Below are positions 17,729 through 26,155 of a DNA stretch of 54,170 nt, piece by piece. The translations under genes were made by a program, and so were the position numbers. Under the pieces are notes generated by a model. It did no database searches. It was not told where the DNA came from and saw nothing but the letters and a program-made list of their open reading frames with translations. Each line of letters starts with the position of its first letter. Within the stretch, counting starts at the first letter, position 1. The stretch comes from Chryseobacterium sp. RU37D. GTDB lineage: Bacteria > Bacteroidota > Bacteroidia > Flavobacteriales > Weeksellaceae. The DNA lies in the NCBI RefSeq assembly GCF_900156075.1, contig NZ_FTMM01000022.1, forward strand, positions 1 through 54,170, given 5' to 3'.

Positions 17729-19132
17729 ATGAGTCAATTCGATGTTACCGTAATCGGTTCTGGTCCTGGTGGTTATGTTGCAGCAATCCGTGCTGCACAA
17801 TTAGGTTTCACAGTAGCAATTATTGAAAAATATCCAACTTTAGGAGGTACTTGTCTTAACGTAGGATGTATTCCGTCAAAAGCGCTTTTGGATAGTTCTG
17901 AGCATTTTGAAAATGCAAAACACAATTTTGCAGATCACGGAATCATTATCAATGAACCTCGAGCTGATATCACAAGAATGATTGAACGTAAAAATGAGGT
18001 AATCAAACAAAATACAGACGGGATCAGCTATCTGATGAACAAAAACAAAATCACTGTTTTTGAAGGAGTTGGAAGCTTTGAATCTGCCACTCAGATCAAA
18101 GTAACGAAAAACGATAGTTCTACAGAAACGATTGAATCTAAATATACAATTATTGCAACAGGTTCAAAACCATCTACTTTGCCTTTCATCACTTTAGATA
18201 AAGAAAGAATAATTACTTCTACGGAAGCTTTAAATCTTAAAGAAATTCCTAAACATTTGGTAGTTATCGGAGGTGGAGTTATCGGTCTTGAGCTTGGTTC
18301 AGTTTATTTAAGATTAGGCGCTCAGGTAACTGTGGTTGAGTTTATGGATAAAATTATTCCTACAATGGATGGAGCTTTAAGTAAAGAATTAACTAAAGTT
18401 CTTAAAAAACAAGGTATGAAGTTCATGCTTTCTACGGCGGTTTCTGCGGTTGAAAGAAATGGAGATACAGTAAAAATCACAGCAAAAGATAAAAAAGGAG
18501 ATGAGGTAATAATAGAAGGTGATTACTGTCTGGTTTCTGTAGGTAGAAAGCCTTACACAGACGGGCTTGGACTTGAAAAAGCCGGTGTTGAGCTAGATGA
18601 GAGAGGAAGAGTAAAAACAAATGATCACTTACAGACCAATGTTGCAAACATCTACGCGATCGGAGACGTTATCAAAGGGGCAATGCTGGCTCACAAAGCT
18701 GAAGAAGAAGGAGTTTTCGTTGCTGAAACTTTGGCTGGACAAAAACCTCATGTTAACTATAATCTAATTCCTGGTGTTGTTTACACTTGGCCTGAAGTTG
18801 CCGGAGTTGGTAAAACCGAAGAGCAATTGAAAGAAGAAGGTGTAGCTTACAAAGTTGGAACTTTCCCAATGAGAGCATTAGGAAGAAGCCGTGCAAGTGG
18901 TGATGTTGATGGTTTGGTTAAAATTATCGCAGACGGAAATACTGATGAAGTTTTAGGAATGCACATCGTAGGAGCAAGAGCTGCTGATCTTATTGCAGAA
19001 GGTGTAATTGCAATGGAATTCCGCGCTAGTGCAGAAGATATCGCAAGAAGTTCTCACGCTCATCCGACGTATGCCGAAGCTATTAAAGAAGCAGCATTGG
19101 ATGCTACGGAAAAAAGACCAATTCATATGTAA
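17729..19132 (+). CDS. lpdA: Dihydrolipoyl dehydrogenase
   Basis: The FAD-dependent E3 component of 2-oxoacid dehydrogenase complexes and the glycine cleavage system, reoxidising lipoamide with NAD+. It has the FAD site GSGPGGYVAA (10-19), the redox disulfide Cys42/Cys47 in GGTCLNVGCIPSK, the NAD site GGGVIGLELGSV, and the catalytic His-Glu dyad in SHAHPTYAEAIKEA. Length 467 is standard. It stands alone, with a promoter and a terminator. Which complexes it serves cannot be told here. Confidence 0.97.
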   Translation: MSQFDVTVIGSGPGGYVAAIRAAQLGFTVAIIEKYPTLGGTCLNVGCIPSKALLDSSEHFENAKHNFADHGIIINEPRADITRMIERKNEVIKQNTDGISYLMNKNKITVFEGVGSFESATQIKVTKNDSSTETIESKYTIIATGSKPSTLPFITLDKERIITSTEALNLKEIPKHLVVIGGGVIGLELGSVYLRLGAQVTVVEFMDKIIPTMDGALSKELTKVLKKQGMKFMLSTAVSAVERNGDTVKITAKDKKGDEVIIEGDYCLVSVGRKPYTDGLGLEKAGVELDERGRVKTNDHLQTNVANIYAIGDVIKGAMLAHKAEEEGVFVAETLAGQKPHVNYNLIPGVVYTWPEVAGVGKTEEQLKEEGVAYKVGTFPMRALGRSRASGDVDGLVKIIADGNTDEVLGMHIVGARAADLIAEGVIAMEFRASAEDIARSSHAHPTYAEAIKEAALDATEKRPIHM

Positions 19133-19172
19133 TATTCGATTAAAAGGTTTAATCATTTAGATATTTAAAAGT

Positions 19173-19199
19173 AAGAGAGGCATTTGTCTCTCTTTTTTG
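19173..19199 (+). terminator. Terminator after lpdA
   Basis: AAGAGAG (19173-19179) pairs with CTCTCTT (19188-19194), followed by a T tract. Confidence 0.85.
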
Positions 19200-19310
19200 T
19201 TTTTAAATGGTGGCTTCAAGTGCCTATATCACTAAGATGATTCTGAGTTTGAAAATATCTCGTTGGTGGTTGAGATACTCGAAGCTACATTCCAAAGCTT
19301 CTTCACCTTC

Positions 19311-19342
19311 TTTGCCGTTAGCTTAAAATTTCCGTACCTTTG
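19311..19342 (+). promoter_or_regulatory. Strong Bacteroidetes promoter of the S1-domain gene
   Basis: TTTG (19311-19314), 20 bases, then TACCTTTG (19335-19342): an exact match to TTTG-N19/20-TAnnTTTG. It places the transcript start near 19346, which rules out a start at 19340 and supports the ATG at 19361. Confidence 0.8.
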
Positions 19343-19360
19343 CAGACTAATTTATCATTC

Positions 19361-20185
19361 ATGAAAATAGGGAAAACTCAGACTTTAAAAATTTCAGACA
19401 AAAATAATTCAGGATGGATCTTAACGGACGAATCAGGAGAAAAAGCTTTTCTTTCTAAAATTTTCATTCAGGATGATAAAGAAATTGATGATGAAGTTGA
19501 TGCTTTTATTTATCAGGATGATAATAAGTTAAAGGCTACAACGGAAATACCTTTAGCGGAAGTAGGTGAATTTGCGGTGATGAGTTGTGTTCAGAGCCTT
19601 CCAAGCGGTGCTTTTATGGATTGGGGAATTATTAAAGACTTGTTCATTCCTTACAAGCAGCAGAAAACAAAGATCATTGAAGGTAAAAGATATCTGGTTT
19701 ATATTTATATTGATGAAGAATTAGAATTAATTACCGGAACAACAAAGTTTAAGCGAAACCCACAATATCAGGATTTGCCATTCAAAAAAGGAGATAAAGT
19801 TGATCTGATCATGATGAATGAAAGTGAATTAGGGTGGAATGTGGTGATCAATAAAGAATATATAGGGCTTATCTATGCTTCCGACGTTTTCAAAAAATTA
19901 TATCCCTTATCTGAAGAAGTGGGTTACATTAAAGAAATCAGGGAAGATGGGAAAATAGATGTCTCTTTACAGCCGCAGGGCTTTGAAAATATTGATGAAT
20001 TTAAAAAGAAGATCGTAGATAAATTAGAAGAAAACTACGGTCTGCTTTACATTTCAGACAAATCTTCTCCGGAAGAGATTAAAGATGAACTTCAGATGAG
20101 TAAAAAGAACTTTAAAAAGGCGATCGGAGGACTTTATAAAGATAAAATCATCGATATTTTAGACGATAAGATTAAATTACTATAA
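19361..20185 (+). CDS. cvfB: CvfB-like S1 RNA-binding domain protein
   Basis: A 274-residue cytoplasmic protein. It has tandem S1-like barrels (about 1-70 and 135-205, with GYIKEIREDGKIDVSL typical of an S1 strand pair) and a C-terminal winged-helix region (SPEEIKDELQMSKKNFKKAIGGLYKD). This order matches CvfB, described in Gram-positives as an RNA-binding regulator of virulence genes; in Bacteroidetes its role is not established. The ATG at 19361 is chosen because the promoter -7 box overlaps the longer open frame. Confidence 0.85.
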   Translation: MKIGKTQTLKISDKNNSGWILTDESGEKAFLSKIFIQDDKEIDDEVDAFIYQDDNKLKATTEIPLAEVGEFAVMSCVQSLPSGAFMDWGIIKDLFIPYKQQKTKIIEGKRYLVYIYIDEELELITGTTKFKRNPQYQDLPFKKGDKVDLIMMNESELGWNVVINKEYIGLIYASDVFKKLYPLSEEVGYIKEIREDGKIDVSLQPQGFENIDEFKKKIVDKLEENYGLLYISDKSSPEEIKDELQMSKKNFKKAIGGLYKDKIIDILDDKIKLL

Positions 20186-20251
20186 AATAAAAATAGGTAG
20201 AAATTTCGGCTATTCAAGTTGTAATGCTTTTTACTTAAGAGGAAAAGATTA

Positions 20252-20421
20252 TTAGGTTACCGAAAAAGATTCCTTGTTGTTTAGTAAATCTTCTTTGTCG
20301 ATCATAACTATGTAATGGTTAAAAATAATAAAAAGTTATTTCCGTAAAAGTTTTTGAGCTATAAGGGCTCAAAATTTTCCAGAATAACTTTTTAACTTAC
20401 ACAGTTAGGGAGACACTACCC
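20252..20421 (-). mobile_element. Remnant of one end of an IS256-like insertion sequence
   Basis: Read on the minus strand, the segment starts with GGGTAGTGTCTCCCTAACTG (20402-20421) and continues into TGTGTAAG, like an IS256-family terminal repeat. After an AT-rich imperfect inverted repeat (20320-20396) comes an ATG at 20305 that opens MIDKEDLLNNKESF, similar to IS256 transposase N-termini, and ends at a TAA at 20252. Nothing else of the transposase remains. The family call is from memory of such ends. Confidence 0.5.
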
Positions 20422-20490
20422 ATATATAAAAAAGAAGCCGCCTTATTCCTTTTAACTTTATTTGTCACTTCAAAATTTTTTGTATCTAAT

Positions 20491-21840
20491 TTATTTAGCG
20501 AACTCTTCCAAAGAAACCGTTTTCTGTTTGCCAGTCAATAGATCTTTGTAGGTAACCTTTTTATTTTTAATTTCTTCTTCTCCCAGGAAAACAATTTTTT
20601 TAATGCCTTTCTTTTCTGCATAAGTGAATTGTTTTCCCAACTTTGCATTTTCAGGATAAATCTCTGCAGAAATACCTTTTTCTCTTAATTGTCTGATCAC
20701 TTTTAAAGCTTCCACAATTTCATTACCTCCAAAATTTACAAATAAATATTCTACTTTCGAAGTTGCTTCCTCTGGGAAAAGTCCCAACTCTTCCATGACA
20801 AGATAAATCCTGTCCAATCCGAAAGAAATCCCTATTCCTGGAATATTTTTCACTCCAAAAACTTCCGTAAGATTATCATATCTACCACCTCCGCCGATTG
20901 AGCCCATCTGGACATCATTGGCTTTAACCTCGAAAATCGCTCCGGTGTAATAATCCAGTCCTCTTGCTAAAGTAATATCAAATACAAGATTTTTTATATC
21001 CACTCCAAGGTTTAAAGATTGAGTAATCACTGTTTCCAGCTCTTCAACGCCCTTTAATCCTATTTCATTTTCCGCAAACTTTACTTTTAACTGATTAAGA
21101 TTTTCCAAAACATCATCAGACTGTGTGAACAGGAAGTCAAGCTTATCGATTGATTCCTGAGAAATCTCTCTTTCCAGCAGCTCTTTGATAACTCCTTCTT
21201 TTCCTATTTTATCCAGCTTGTCAAGAGCTACCGTGAAATCAATTAATTTGTCAGTAATACCTGCATATTCGGCTAAACCTGAAAGAATTTTTCTGTTGTT
21301 GATATGAACAGTTACAGAAAGATTTAAATCTGCAAATGATTTTAAATACAGCTGAATCAGCTCTACCTCCTGCAAAAGACTTTCGCTTCCTACAACATCT
21401 GCATCACATTGATAAAACTCTCTGAACCTTCCTTTCTGAGGACGGTCTGCTCTCCAAACCGGCTGAATCTGATAACGTTTGTAAGGAAAGGTCAGCTGCC
21501 CGTGATTCATCGCCACAAATCTTGCAAAAGGTACGGTAAGGTCATAGCGAAGGGCTTTATCTGAAATCTGGGCAGTCAACTTTTGATGATGCTTATTTTC
21601 CCAGTCTTTCGGATGTACTTTTGAAGTGTAGTCTCCTGAATTTAAAATTTTAAAAATCAGGCGGTCACCTTCTTCCCCATATTTCCCTGTCAATGTTGAA
21701 AGATTTTCAAAGCTTGGCGTTTCCAATGGCTGGAACCCGAACAATTCGAAGTTTCTCTGTAAAGTATTTATGATAAATCTTCTTCTTGCAACTTCCAGTG
21801 CCGTAAAATCTCTCGTCCCTTTTGCTAAACTTGGCTTCAT
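20491..21840 (-). CDS. hisS: Histidine-tRNA ligase
   Basis: A class II aminoacyl-tRNA synthetase of 449 residues charging tRNA-His. It begins [20 protein letters not shown], has motif 2 ([12 protein letters not shown]), the histidine-binding block [14 protein letters not shown], motif 3 ([11 protein letters not shown]) and a C-terminal anticodon-binding domain (about 350-449). It is monocistronic; TATTTTTG at 21880-21887 on the minus strand may be its -7 box. The convergent neighbour is the S1-domain gene, with an IS remnant between them. Confidence 0.97.
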   Translation of the reverse strand: MKPSLAKGTRDFTALEVARRRFIINTLQRNFELFGFQPLETPSFENLSTLTGKYGEEGDRLIFKILNSGDYTSKVHPKDWENKHHQKLTAQISDKALRYDLTVPFARFVAMNHGQLTFPYKRYQIQPVWRADRPQKGRFREFYQCDADVVGSESLLQEVELIQLYLKSFADLNLSVTVHINNRKILSGLAEYAGITDKLIDFTVALDKLDKIGKEGVIKELLEREISQESIDKLDFLFTQSDDVLENLNQLKVKFAENEIGLKGVEELETVITQSLNLGVDIKNLVFDITLARGLDYYTGAIFEVKANDVQMGSIGGGGRYDNLTEVFGVKNIPGIGISFGLDRIYLVMEELGLFPEEATSKVEYLFVNFGGNEIVEALKVIRQLREKGISAEIYPENAKLGKQFTYAEKKGIKKIVFLGEEEIKNKKVTYKDLLTGKQKTVSLEEFAK

Positions 21841-21936
21841 TTTTATAATAGATAAATGATAATTAATTTATAAGTACTGCAAAAATAAGGAATTGAAAAG
21901 ACTTAAGTACAAATAACCTGTATTATAATTCATTCA

Positions 21937-21970
21937 ATAAAAGCCAGAGATATTTATTCTCCCCGGCCTT
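21937..21970 (-). terminator. Terminator after the ssb-HRDC pair
   Basis: On the minus strand GCCGGGGAGA pairs with TCTCTGGC across an AT loop, followed by TTTT. Confidence 0.6.
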
Positions 21971-22003
21971 TCTATATTGATTTACTTGTGTTTCCGGCCC
22001 CAA

Positions 22004-22474
22004 TCAAATACTTTCTAAAATCTCAAGAATTTCTTCACCATAATTTTCTATTTTATGCTTTCCAAAGCCTTTAATATCACGTAATTCTTCCTTTTTCGCC
22101 GGCTTATATTTTACAACAGACATCAACTCTTTGTTGGTTGCAATAAAATAAGACGGGAGGTTCTGCTCTTTTGCTTTCTCAGATCTCCATTCTTTCAGGG
22201 CATATAAGATTTTATCCTCATCATTAGAAAGTTCATCGTTATCCGCAGAGTATTTTACTGCTTTAGATTCTTTTACTGTATTTTGTACAACTTTTATTTC
22301 ATCAAAATACAAGACCACTGACCAATAATTCTCATCATTTACAAAAGCCGTTTCCACTTTTATAATATCGTTGGATTCTAAGAAAGCGTCCAGCGATCTC
22401 TGATCATCATAAAGAAAATTTTCTTCCAATCTGATTTTAAAAATTTTTACTTTCATCATTTGCGTTTTTGCCAT
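22004..22474 (-). CDS. HRDC domain protein
   Basis: A 156-residue protein. Its C-terminal half is an HRDC domain (DEDKILYALKEWRSEKAKEQNLPSYFIATNKEL..., ending in a GFGKHKIENYGEEIL helix), the nucleic-acid-binding module found in RecQ and RNase D. The N-terminal half (about 1-70) matches nothing I recognise and may be a small alpha-beta domain. Its ATG overlaps the ssb stop by one base, so it should be translated with ssb. A start at the second or third Met (codons 6-7) is possible. A role in DNA repair or replication is inferred from the pairing. Confidence 0.8.
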   Translation of the reverse strand: MAKTQMMKVKIFKIRLEENFLYDDQRSLDAFLESNDIIKVETAFVNDENYWSVVLYFDEIKVVQNTVKESKAVKYSADNDELSNDEDKILYALKEWRSEKAKEQNLPSYFIATNKELMSVVKYKPAKKEELRDIKGFGKHKIENYGEEILEILESI

Positions 22475-22806
22475 TATTTGCCTCCTAAAAGAAGAATTTC
22501 ATCCACCCTTATTTCAGTTATATATTTCTTTACACCATCTTTATCATCATATGATCTGTACGTCAGTTTTCCTTCCACGGCAATTTCCTTTCCTTTTGGG
22601 ACATACTTTTGAAAGATTTCCGCCGTTTTCCCAAATGCGATTATATTATGCCATTGGGTTTCTTCTACTTTTTCTCCTTTTGCATTGGTATAATGATCGC
22701 TGGTAGCCAATGATACACTTGCTTTTATACTTCCGTTATCGAAGTTTACCACTTCTACATCTCTTCCTGTGTACCCGATCAGGGTAACTTTGTTTCTTAG
22801 TGACAT
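22474..22806 (-). CDS. ssb: Single-stranded DNA-binding protein, short form
   Basis: A 110-residue OB-fold protein with SSB signatures: NKVTLIGYTGRDVEV at the start, WHNIIAFGKTAEI and YVPKGKEIAVEGKLTYRSY. It ends in DEILLLGGK right after the OB fold and has no acidic DDDIPF-type tail. In typical SSBs that tail recruits repair and replication partners, so this is probably an accessory copy. The stop overlaps the start of the HRDC gene. Confidence 0.93.
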   Translation of the reverse strand: MSLRNKVTLIGYTGRDVEVVNFDNGSIKASVSLATSDHYTNAKGEKVEETQWHNIIAFGKTAEIFQKYVPKGKEIAVEGKLTYRSYDDKDGVKKYITEIRVDEILLLGGK

Positions 22807-22972
22807 ATTATATTTTTTTAAGTTAAATTAATAGATAAGAGACGCTCACTATTTTCTCAAATCTCTGATGCAAAGATGGTAAGCGTGGGAAGTCTTAACC
22901 GGTAGAAAACTATTTAAATTCATTTGTAGTCGTTTGCAAACGGATAATTTTGTATCTTTGAGGCTATATTAT

Positions 22973-23140
22973 ATGAAAAAAGACATCAATATTTTTGAGT
23001 TTCCGTTTAATCTGGGCCTTATTAAAAAAGAACACGATATTGAACCAGGTGTGAAAAATCCCCGAACTTGGCTTTTGGTATATGGTTTCACCGGTTTTGA
23101 CGGGCTGTATTATATTATTGCTTGTGGCATTATTTTTTAA
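22973..23140 (+). pseudogene. Truncated arginase/agmatinase-family gene, N-terminal remnant
   Basis: The frame opens MKKDINIFEFPFNLGL and continues KKEHDIEPGVK, the N-terminal signature of flavobacterial arginase-family proteins (NLGL...EPGVKxLPExL). The next residues diverge. Removing one A from the AAAAA run at about 23055 restores KIPELGFWYMVSP, in keeping with the family, and that frame stays open to 23234. None of the metal-binding motifs (GGDHS, DxHxD) follow. A TATCTTTG box at 22953-22960 survives. Most of the gene is deleted. Confidence 0.6.
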
Positions 23141-23241
23141 TAATATTACCTCAAACAGGAGCTATCCTTCTCACTTCAGGTTCAAACAACTGCTTAAGAA
23201 AAAACACACTCATCCGCACAAAATGAAAAAATAAAAAAATT

Positions 23242-23586
23242 ATGAATTGTCTCGAATGTGGCGAAAAAATTATTGGCCGGTCAGATAAAAAATTCTGCAA
23301 CGATGCCTGCCGGAACGCCTATAACAATAAGCAAAATAAGGATTCCAGCAATTTGATGCGAAATATTAATAACAAGCTTCGTAAAAATTACAGAATTTTG
23401 GTGGAAATAAATGTAGATGGTAAAACCAAGGTTTCAAAATCTAGACTAGAAGGCTTAGGTTTTGATTTTGAATATTTTACAAATTTAAGAGTTTATAAAA
23501 ACGGTTCCGAATACAAATTCGTTTATGATTACGGTTATAAACTTTTAGATGACGACTTTGTTTTGATTGTAAAAAATCAAGCATAA
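23242..23586 (+). CDS. Small zinc-ribbon protein of unknown function
   Basis: A 114-residue protein. The N-terminal CxxC-x12-CxxxC (Cys3, Cys6, Cys19, Cys23; ends in CNDACRNAYNNKQN) resembles the short zinc ribbon of DUF2116-like proteins. A lysine/asparagine-rich linker and a C-terminal alpha-beta segment (YKNGSEYKFVYDYGYKLLDDDFVLIV) follow. Probably cytoplasmic, perhaps nucleic-acid-binding. It lies 26 bases before the SDR gene on the same strand. Confidence 0.7.
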   Translation: MNCLECGEKIIGRSDKKFCNDACRNAYNNKQNKDSSNLMRNINNKLRKNYRILVEINVDGKTKVSKSRLEGLGFDFEYFTNLRVYKNGSEYKFVYDYGYKLLDDDFVLIVKNQA

Positions 23587-23612
23587 AAGTATTTAAACTT
23601 AAAATTATTAAG

Positions 23613-24524
23613 ATGAAAGAAAATGTCCTGATCACCGGAGCCGGCGGAATGATTGCCCAAGAGCTTTCAAAGATGCTCGAGAAAGAGTATACCATCCGTT
23701 TTCTAACTCGAAAAAAACGCCGGGAGAATGAATTTGAATGGAATATTAAAAATAAAACTGTTGATGAAGCTTCTTTCGACAACGTTTCCCATATTATTCA
23801 TCTTGCAGGAGCAAATATCGCCGAAAAACGCTGGACTGATGAAAGAAAAAAAGAATTAATCTCGAGCCGTGTAGATTCAGCTGAATTAATTTTAAATATT
23901 TTACAAAAAAAGAATATTAAACTAAAATCTTTCATTTCTGCGTCAGGAATAAATTACTACGGTACAAAAACTACAGATAAAATTTTTACAGAAAATGATC
24001 CTCCGGGAAATGATTTTCTAAGTGAAGTGGTTGTTCTCTGGGAAAGGGCAGCAGATCAATTTAAGGAACAGAATCTTGCGGAAAGCGTTGTAAAGATACG
24101 GACTGCCGTAGTGCTTTCAGAAAAAGAGGGTGCTTTAAAAAAAATGATTCCCACTATAAAAATGGGTATCGGATCACCCTTGGGAAGCGGAAAGCAATAT
24201 ATGCCCTGGATCCATATTAAAGATATTTGCTCTATGTATGAATTTGCTTTAAAAAATTCACATCTTGACGGAGCTTATAATGCTGTTGCGCCTGAGCATA
24301 TTACCAATGTAGATTTAACCCAAAAAATAGCCACAATTCTAAACAAGCCTTTATTTATACCGAATGTCCCCACGTTTGTTTTAAAAATGATATTCGGAGA
24401 GCTAGCGGATGCTTTGCTGGAAGGCTCCAGAGCTTCTTCAGAGAAAATTCAAAAAGCCGGTTTCCGGTTTGAATTTCCTGATCTTGCAATGGCTTTGAAA
24501 GATTTGCTTAAAAATAATGGTTGA
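23613..24524 (+). CDS. TIGR01777-family NAD-dependent epimerase/dehydratase-like protein
   Basis: A 303-residue extended short-chain dehydrogenase with the nucleotide loop ITGAGGMIAQ (7-16). It contains HLAGANIAEKRWTDERKKEL, SASGINYYG (active-site YxxxK replaced), PWIHIKDIC, NAVAPEHITN, and a C-terminal DUF1731-like block (FVLKMIFGELADALLEGSR...). These features define the YfcH/SulA-like TIGR01777 group. The reaction is not known. It is followed directly by a NudK remnant. Confidence 0.88.
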   Translation: MKENVLITGAGGMIAQELSKMLEKEYTIRFLTRKKRRENEFEWNIKNKTVDEASFDNVSHIIHLAGANIAEKRWTDERKKELISSRVDSAELILNILQKKNIKLKSFISASGINYYGTKTTDKIFTENDPPGNDFLSEVVVLWERAADQFKEQNLAESVVKIRTAVVLSEKEGALKKMIPTIKMGIGSPLGSGKQYMPWIHIKDICSMYEFALKNSHLDGAYNAVAPEHITNVDLTQKIATILNKPLFIPNVPTFVLKMIFGELADALLEGSRASSEKIQKAGFRFEFPDLAMALKDLLKNNG

Positions 24525-24701
24525 TAAATGATGTTGAATATTCTTCCGAAATGAAAATTGCTGATGGCAGGGACCTTTTTGAGGAAGGGAAAAGATATTA
24601 AAGTTCTGCAAATTCCCATTGATTAGGCCTATTCGATGATTGAAAGTGGCAAAATCAAATATGCAAAAATCATTATGGTGCTTCAAAACATCAGAATTTA
24701 A
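24521..24701 (+). pseudogene. 3' remnant of a NudK-type NUDIX hydrolase gene
   Basis: Joining two frames gives EYSSEMKIADGRDLFEEGK, then DIKVLQIPID, a stop codon, and AYSMIESGKIKYAKIIMVLQ with a final NIRI and TAA at 24699-24701. This follows the C-terminus of GDP-mannose pyrophosphatase NudK (…EDIEVLELPF..A..MI.TGEI.D.KT..LL). The NUDIX box itself is gone. There is at least one frameshift and one internal stop. Confidence 0.6.
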
Positions 24702-24817
24702 AATATTATATAAAAATTATTCAGGTCTTTGTATAAAGTCTTTGTTAAAAATTTTCGATTCGAAAGGATTGGCAAATGCTTTGCTGGAAAAAGAGAAATC
24801 CATTTAAAACAAATTGT

Positions 24818-25390
24818 ATGAAGCTGCTACTATCGTTTAGTCTCTCTTTGGCATTATCTTTACCTGCTTTTGGACAAAAAACCGAAAAGCCAGGCCCAAA
24901 AGATAAGGCTGTTATTGAACATTTTAACAACAATTATAAAAAGAAAAATTATAAAAAATTTTCAGGAAATATTGCTGTAAAAGATAATCAAGTATTATTT
25001 GATACTAAGATTATTAATTATGATAAATCTGATAAAATTACCAAGTTGATATTACAGCAGGGCTTGGTATATCCACAGCTTTTGACGGAATTTCAAATCG
25101 ATAAATTTGAAAATGAAGACAGTGACAGGACTCAGAAAAGGTTTGCCCGGCTTCAGAAAAACTGGAAAGACGCCTTCGAAGTGAATAATATTAAATTAAG
25201 CGATGCTTCTGAACTACTATACTTAAGTCCGGATCCAACAGTAAAAAGATTTAAAATTTTCTGCAAAGACCCAAAATTTCCGAATATGGAGGTTTATTAT
25301 TTTGAATTGACGAACAAAAATGCAGATAAAAATACTTCTATAGAAAGTTTTATAAAAGATTCGAAGCTAAGTCATATTTATCAGGATTAG
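24818..25390 (+). CDS. Secreted hypothetical protein
   Basis: A 190-residue protein with a clear signal peptide (MKLLLSFSLSLALSLPAFGQ). The mature part is charged, with KNYKKFSGNIAVKDNQVLFDTKII and a C-terminal SFIKDSKLSHIYQD. I recognise no family. The ATG at 24818 is preferred over an upstream TTG at 24776, because only it puts the signal peptide at the N-terminus. A perfect terminator shared with the convergent gene follows. Confidence 0.7.
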   Translation: MKLLLSFSLSLALSLPAFGQKTEKPGPKDKAVIEHFNNNYKKKNYKKFSGNIAVKDNQVLFDTKIINYDKSDKITKLILQQGLVYPQLLTEFQIDKFENEDSDRTQKRFARLQKNWKDAFEVNNIKLSDASELLYLSPDPTVKRFKIFCKDPKFPNMEVYYFELTNKNADKNTSIESFIKDSKLSHIYQD

Positions 25391-25401
25391 TTTATTATTT
25401 T

Positions 25402-25440
25402 AAAAAAAGGCAGAAGTTTTGGAAACTTCTGCCTTTTTTT
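25402..25440. terminator. Perfect bidirectional terminator
   Basis: Two exact 18-base arms (25402-25419 and 25423-25440) with a TGG loop end in A7 and T7 tracts. The stop codon of the minus-strand gene (25439-25441) lies partly in the right arm. Confidence 0.92.
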
Positions 25441-26080
25441 ATTGGAAAGCCATTCTTTCTGTTTCTTTTCCGTTTACCTTTTTTATGAAAATAGCGGTTC
25501 TTACTCCATTTACCATTTGAAGAGTACAGCTCCAACCTGGTTGTATATCTACCGAATTGGCCAATGTTTCATCATCAGGACTTTCAAAATGTGCTATGGG
25601 TTTTGCTGACAGCTTTATTTTTGAAGCTTCTTCTGAAGACAACTGCCCTCCAAACAGAATATATTCTTCGGTAATAAGCCCATTTTCCCATTTTGCTACA
25701 GTAGCCATTTTTTCTTTTCCAGGATATTGGATTCCTACTACTCCTACCCATTTTCCTCTGGCAACATTAGGGCTATGCTGTCCTAGTTTGATGCTGGTTC
25801 CCACTTTTTTTATCAATGGCTCAAAACTTTTAATATGGTCATGCAGCCCTACCGTATTTATCCCGCCGGAATTAAAGGCCTTAATGTTCTTAGAATGGTA
25901 ATATTCCAATGCTTTCATATTAGTATTCCATCCTACGAAATCTACCAGGTGGAACCTAATCATATTTTGCTGTTCGGTTTTATAATCATCTTTTTTATTT
26001 TTGAAAGAGAATATTGCAGTAGCCGCTGAAATACATATTACAGCCAAAATCATTACTTTGTTAGACTTTTTAAGTTTCAT
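25439..26080 (-). CDS. NTF2/SnoaL-like domain protein with N-terminal membrane anchor
   Basis: A 213-residue protein. One hydrophobic segment (about 8-26, VMILAVICISAATAIFSF) predicts an anchor or signal. The rest resembles SnoaL-like NTF2-fold proteins: LEYYHSKNIKAFNSGGINTVG, HIKSFEPLI, KMATVAKWENGLITEEYILF. These domains bind small molecules; activity is unknown. It lies downstream of a broken Crp/Fnr gene on the same strand and may have shared its transcript. Confidence 0.6.
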   Translation of the reverse strand: MKLKKSNKVMILAVICISAATAIFSFKNKKDDYKTEQQNMIRFHLVDFVGWNTNMKALEYYHSKNIKAFNSGGINTVGLHDHIKSFEPLIKKVGTSIKLGQHSPNVARGKWVGVVGIQYPGKEKMATVAKWENGLITEEYILFGGQLSSEEASKIKLSAKPIAHFESPDDETLANSVDIQPGWSCTLQMVNGVRTAIFIKKVNGKETERMAFQ

Positions 26081-26155
26081 ATCTATGTTCTATTAATGTT
26101 AACAGGACAAAGATAGGTTTGCAGAAATCGGAAAAAGTTCGCTTATGCTAATAAA

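Noticed and set aside
20320..20396. Long imperfect AT-rich inverted repeat, considered as a riboswitch or a phage attachment site
   Set aside because: It lies between convergent gene ends and within the IS256-like end, so it is better explained as part of that element or a terminator.
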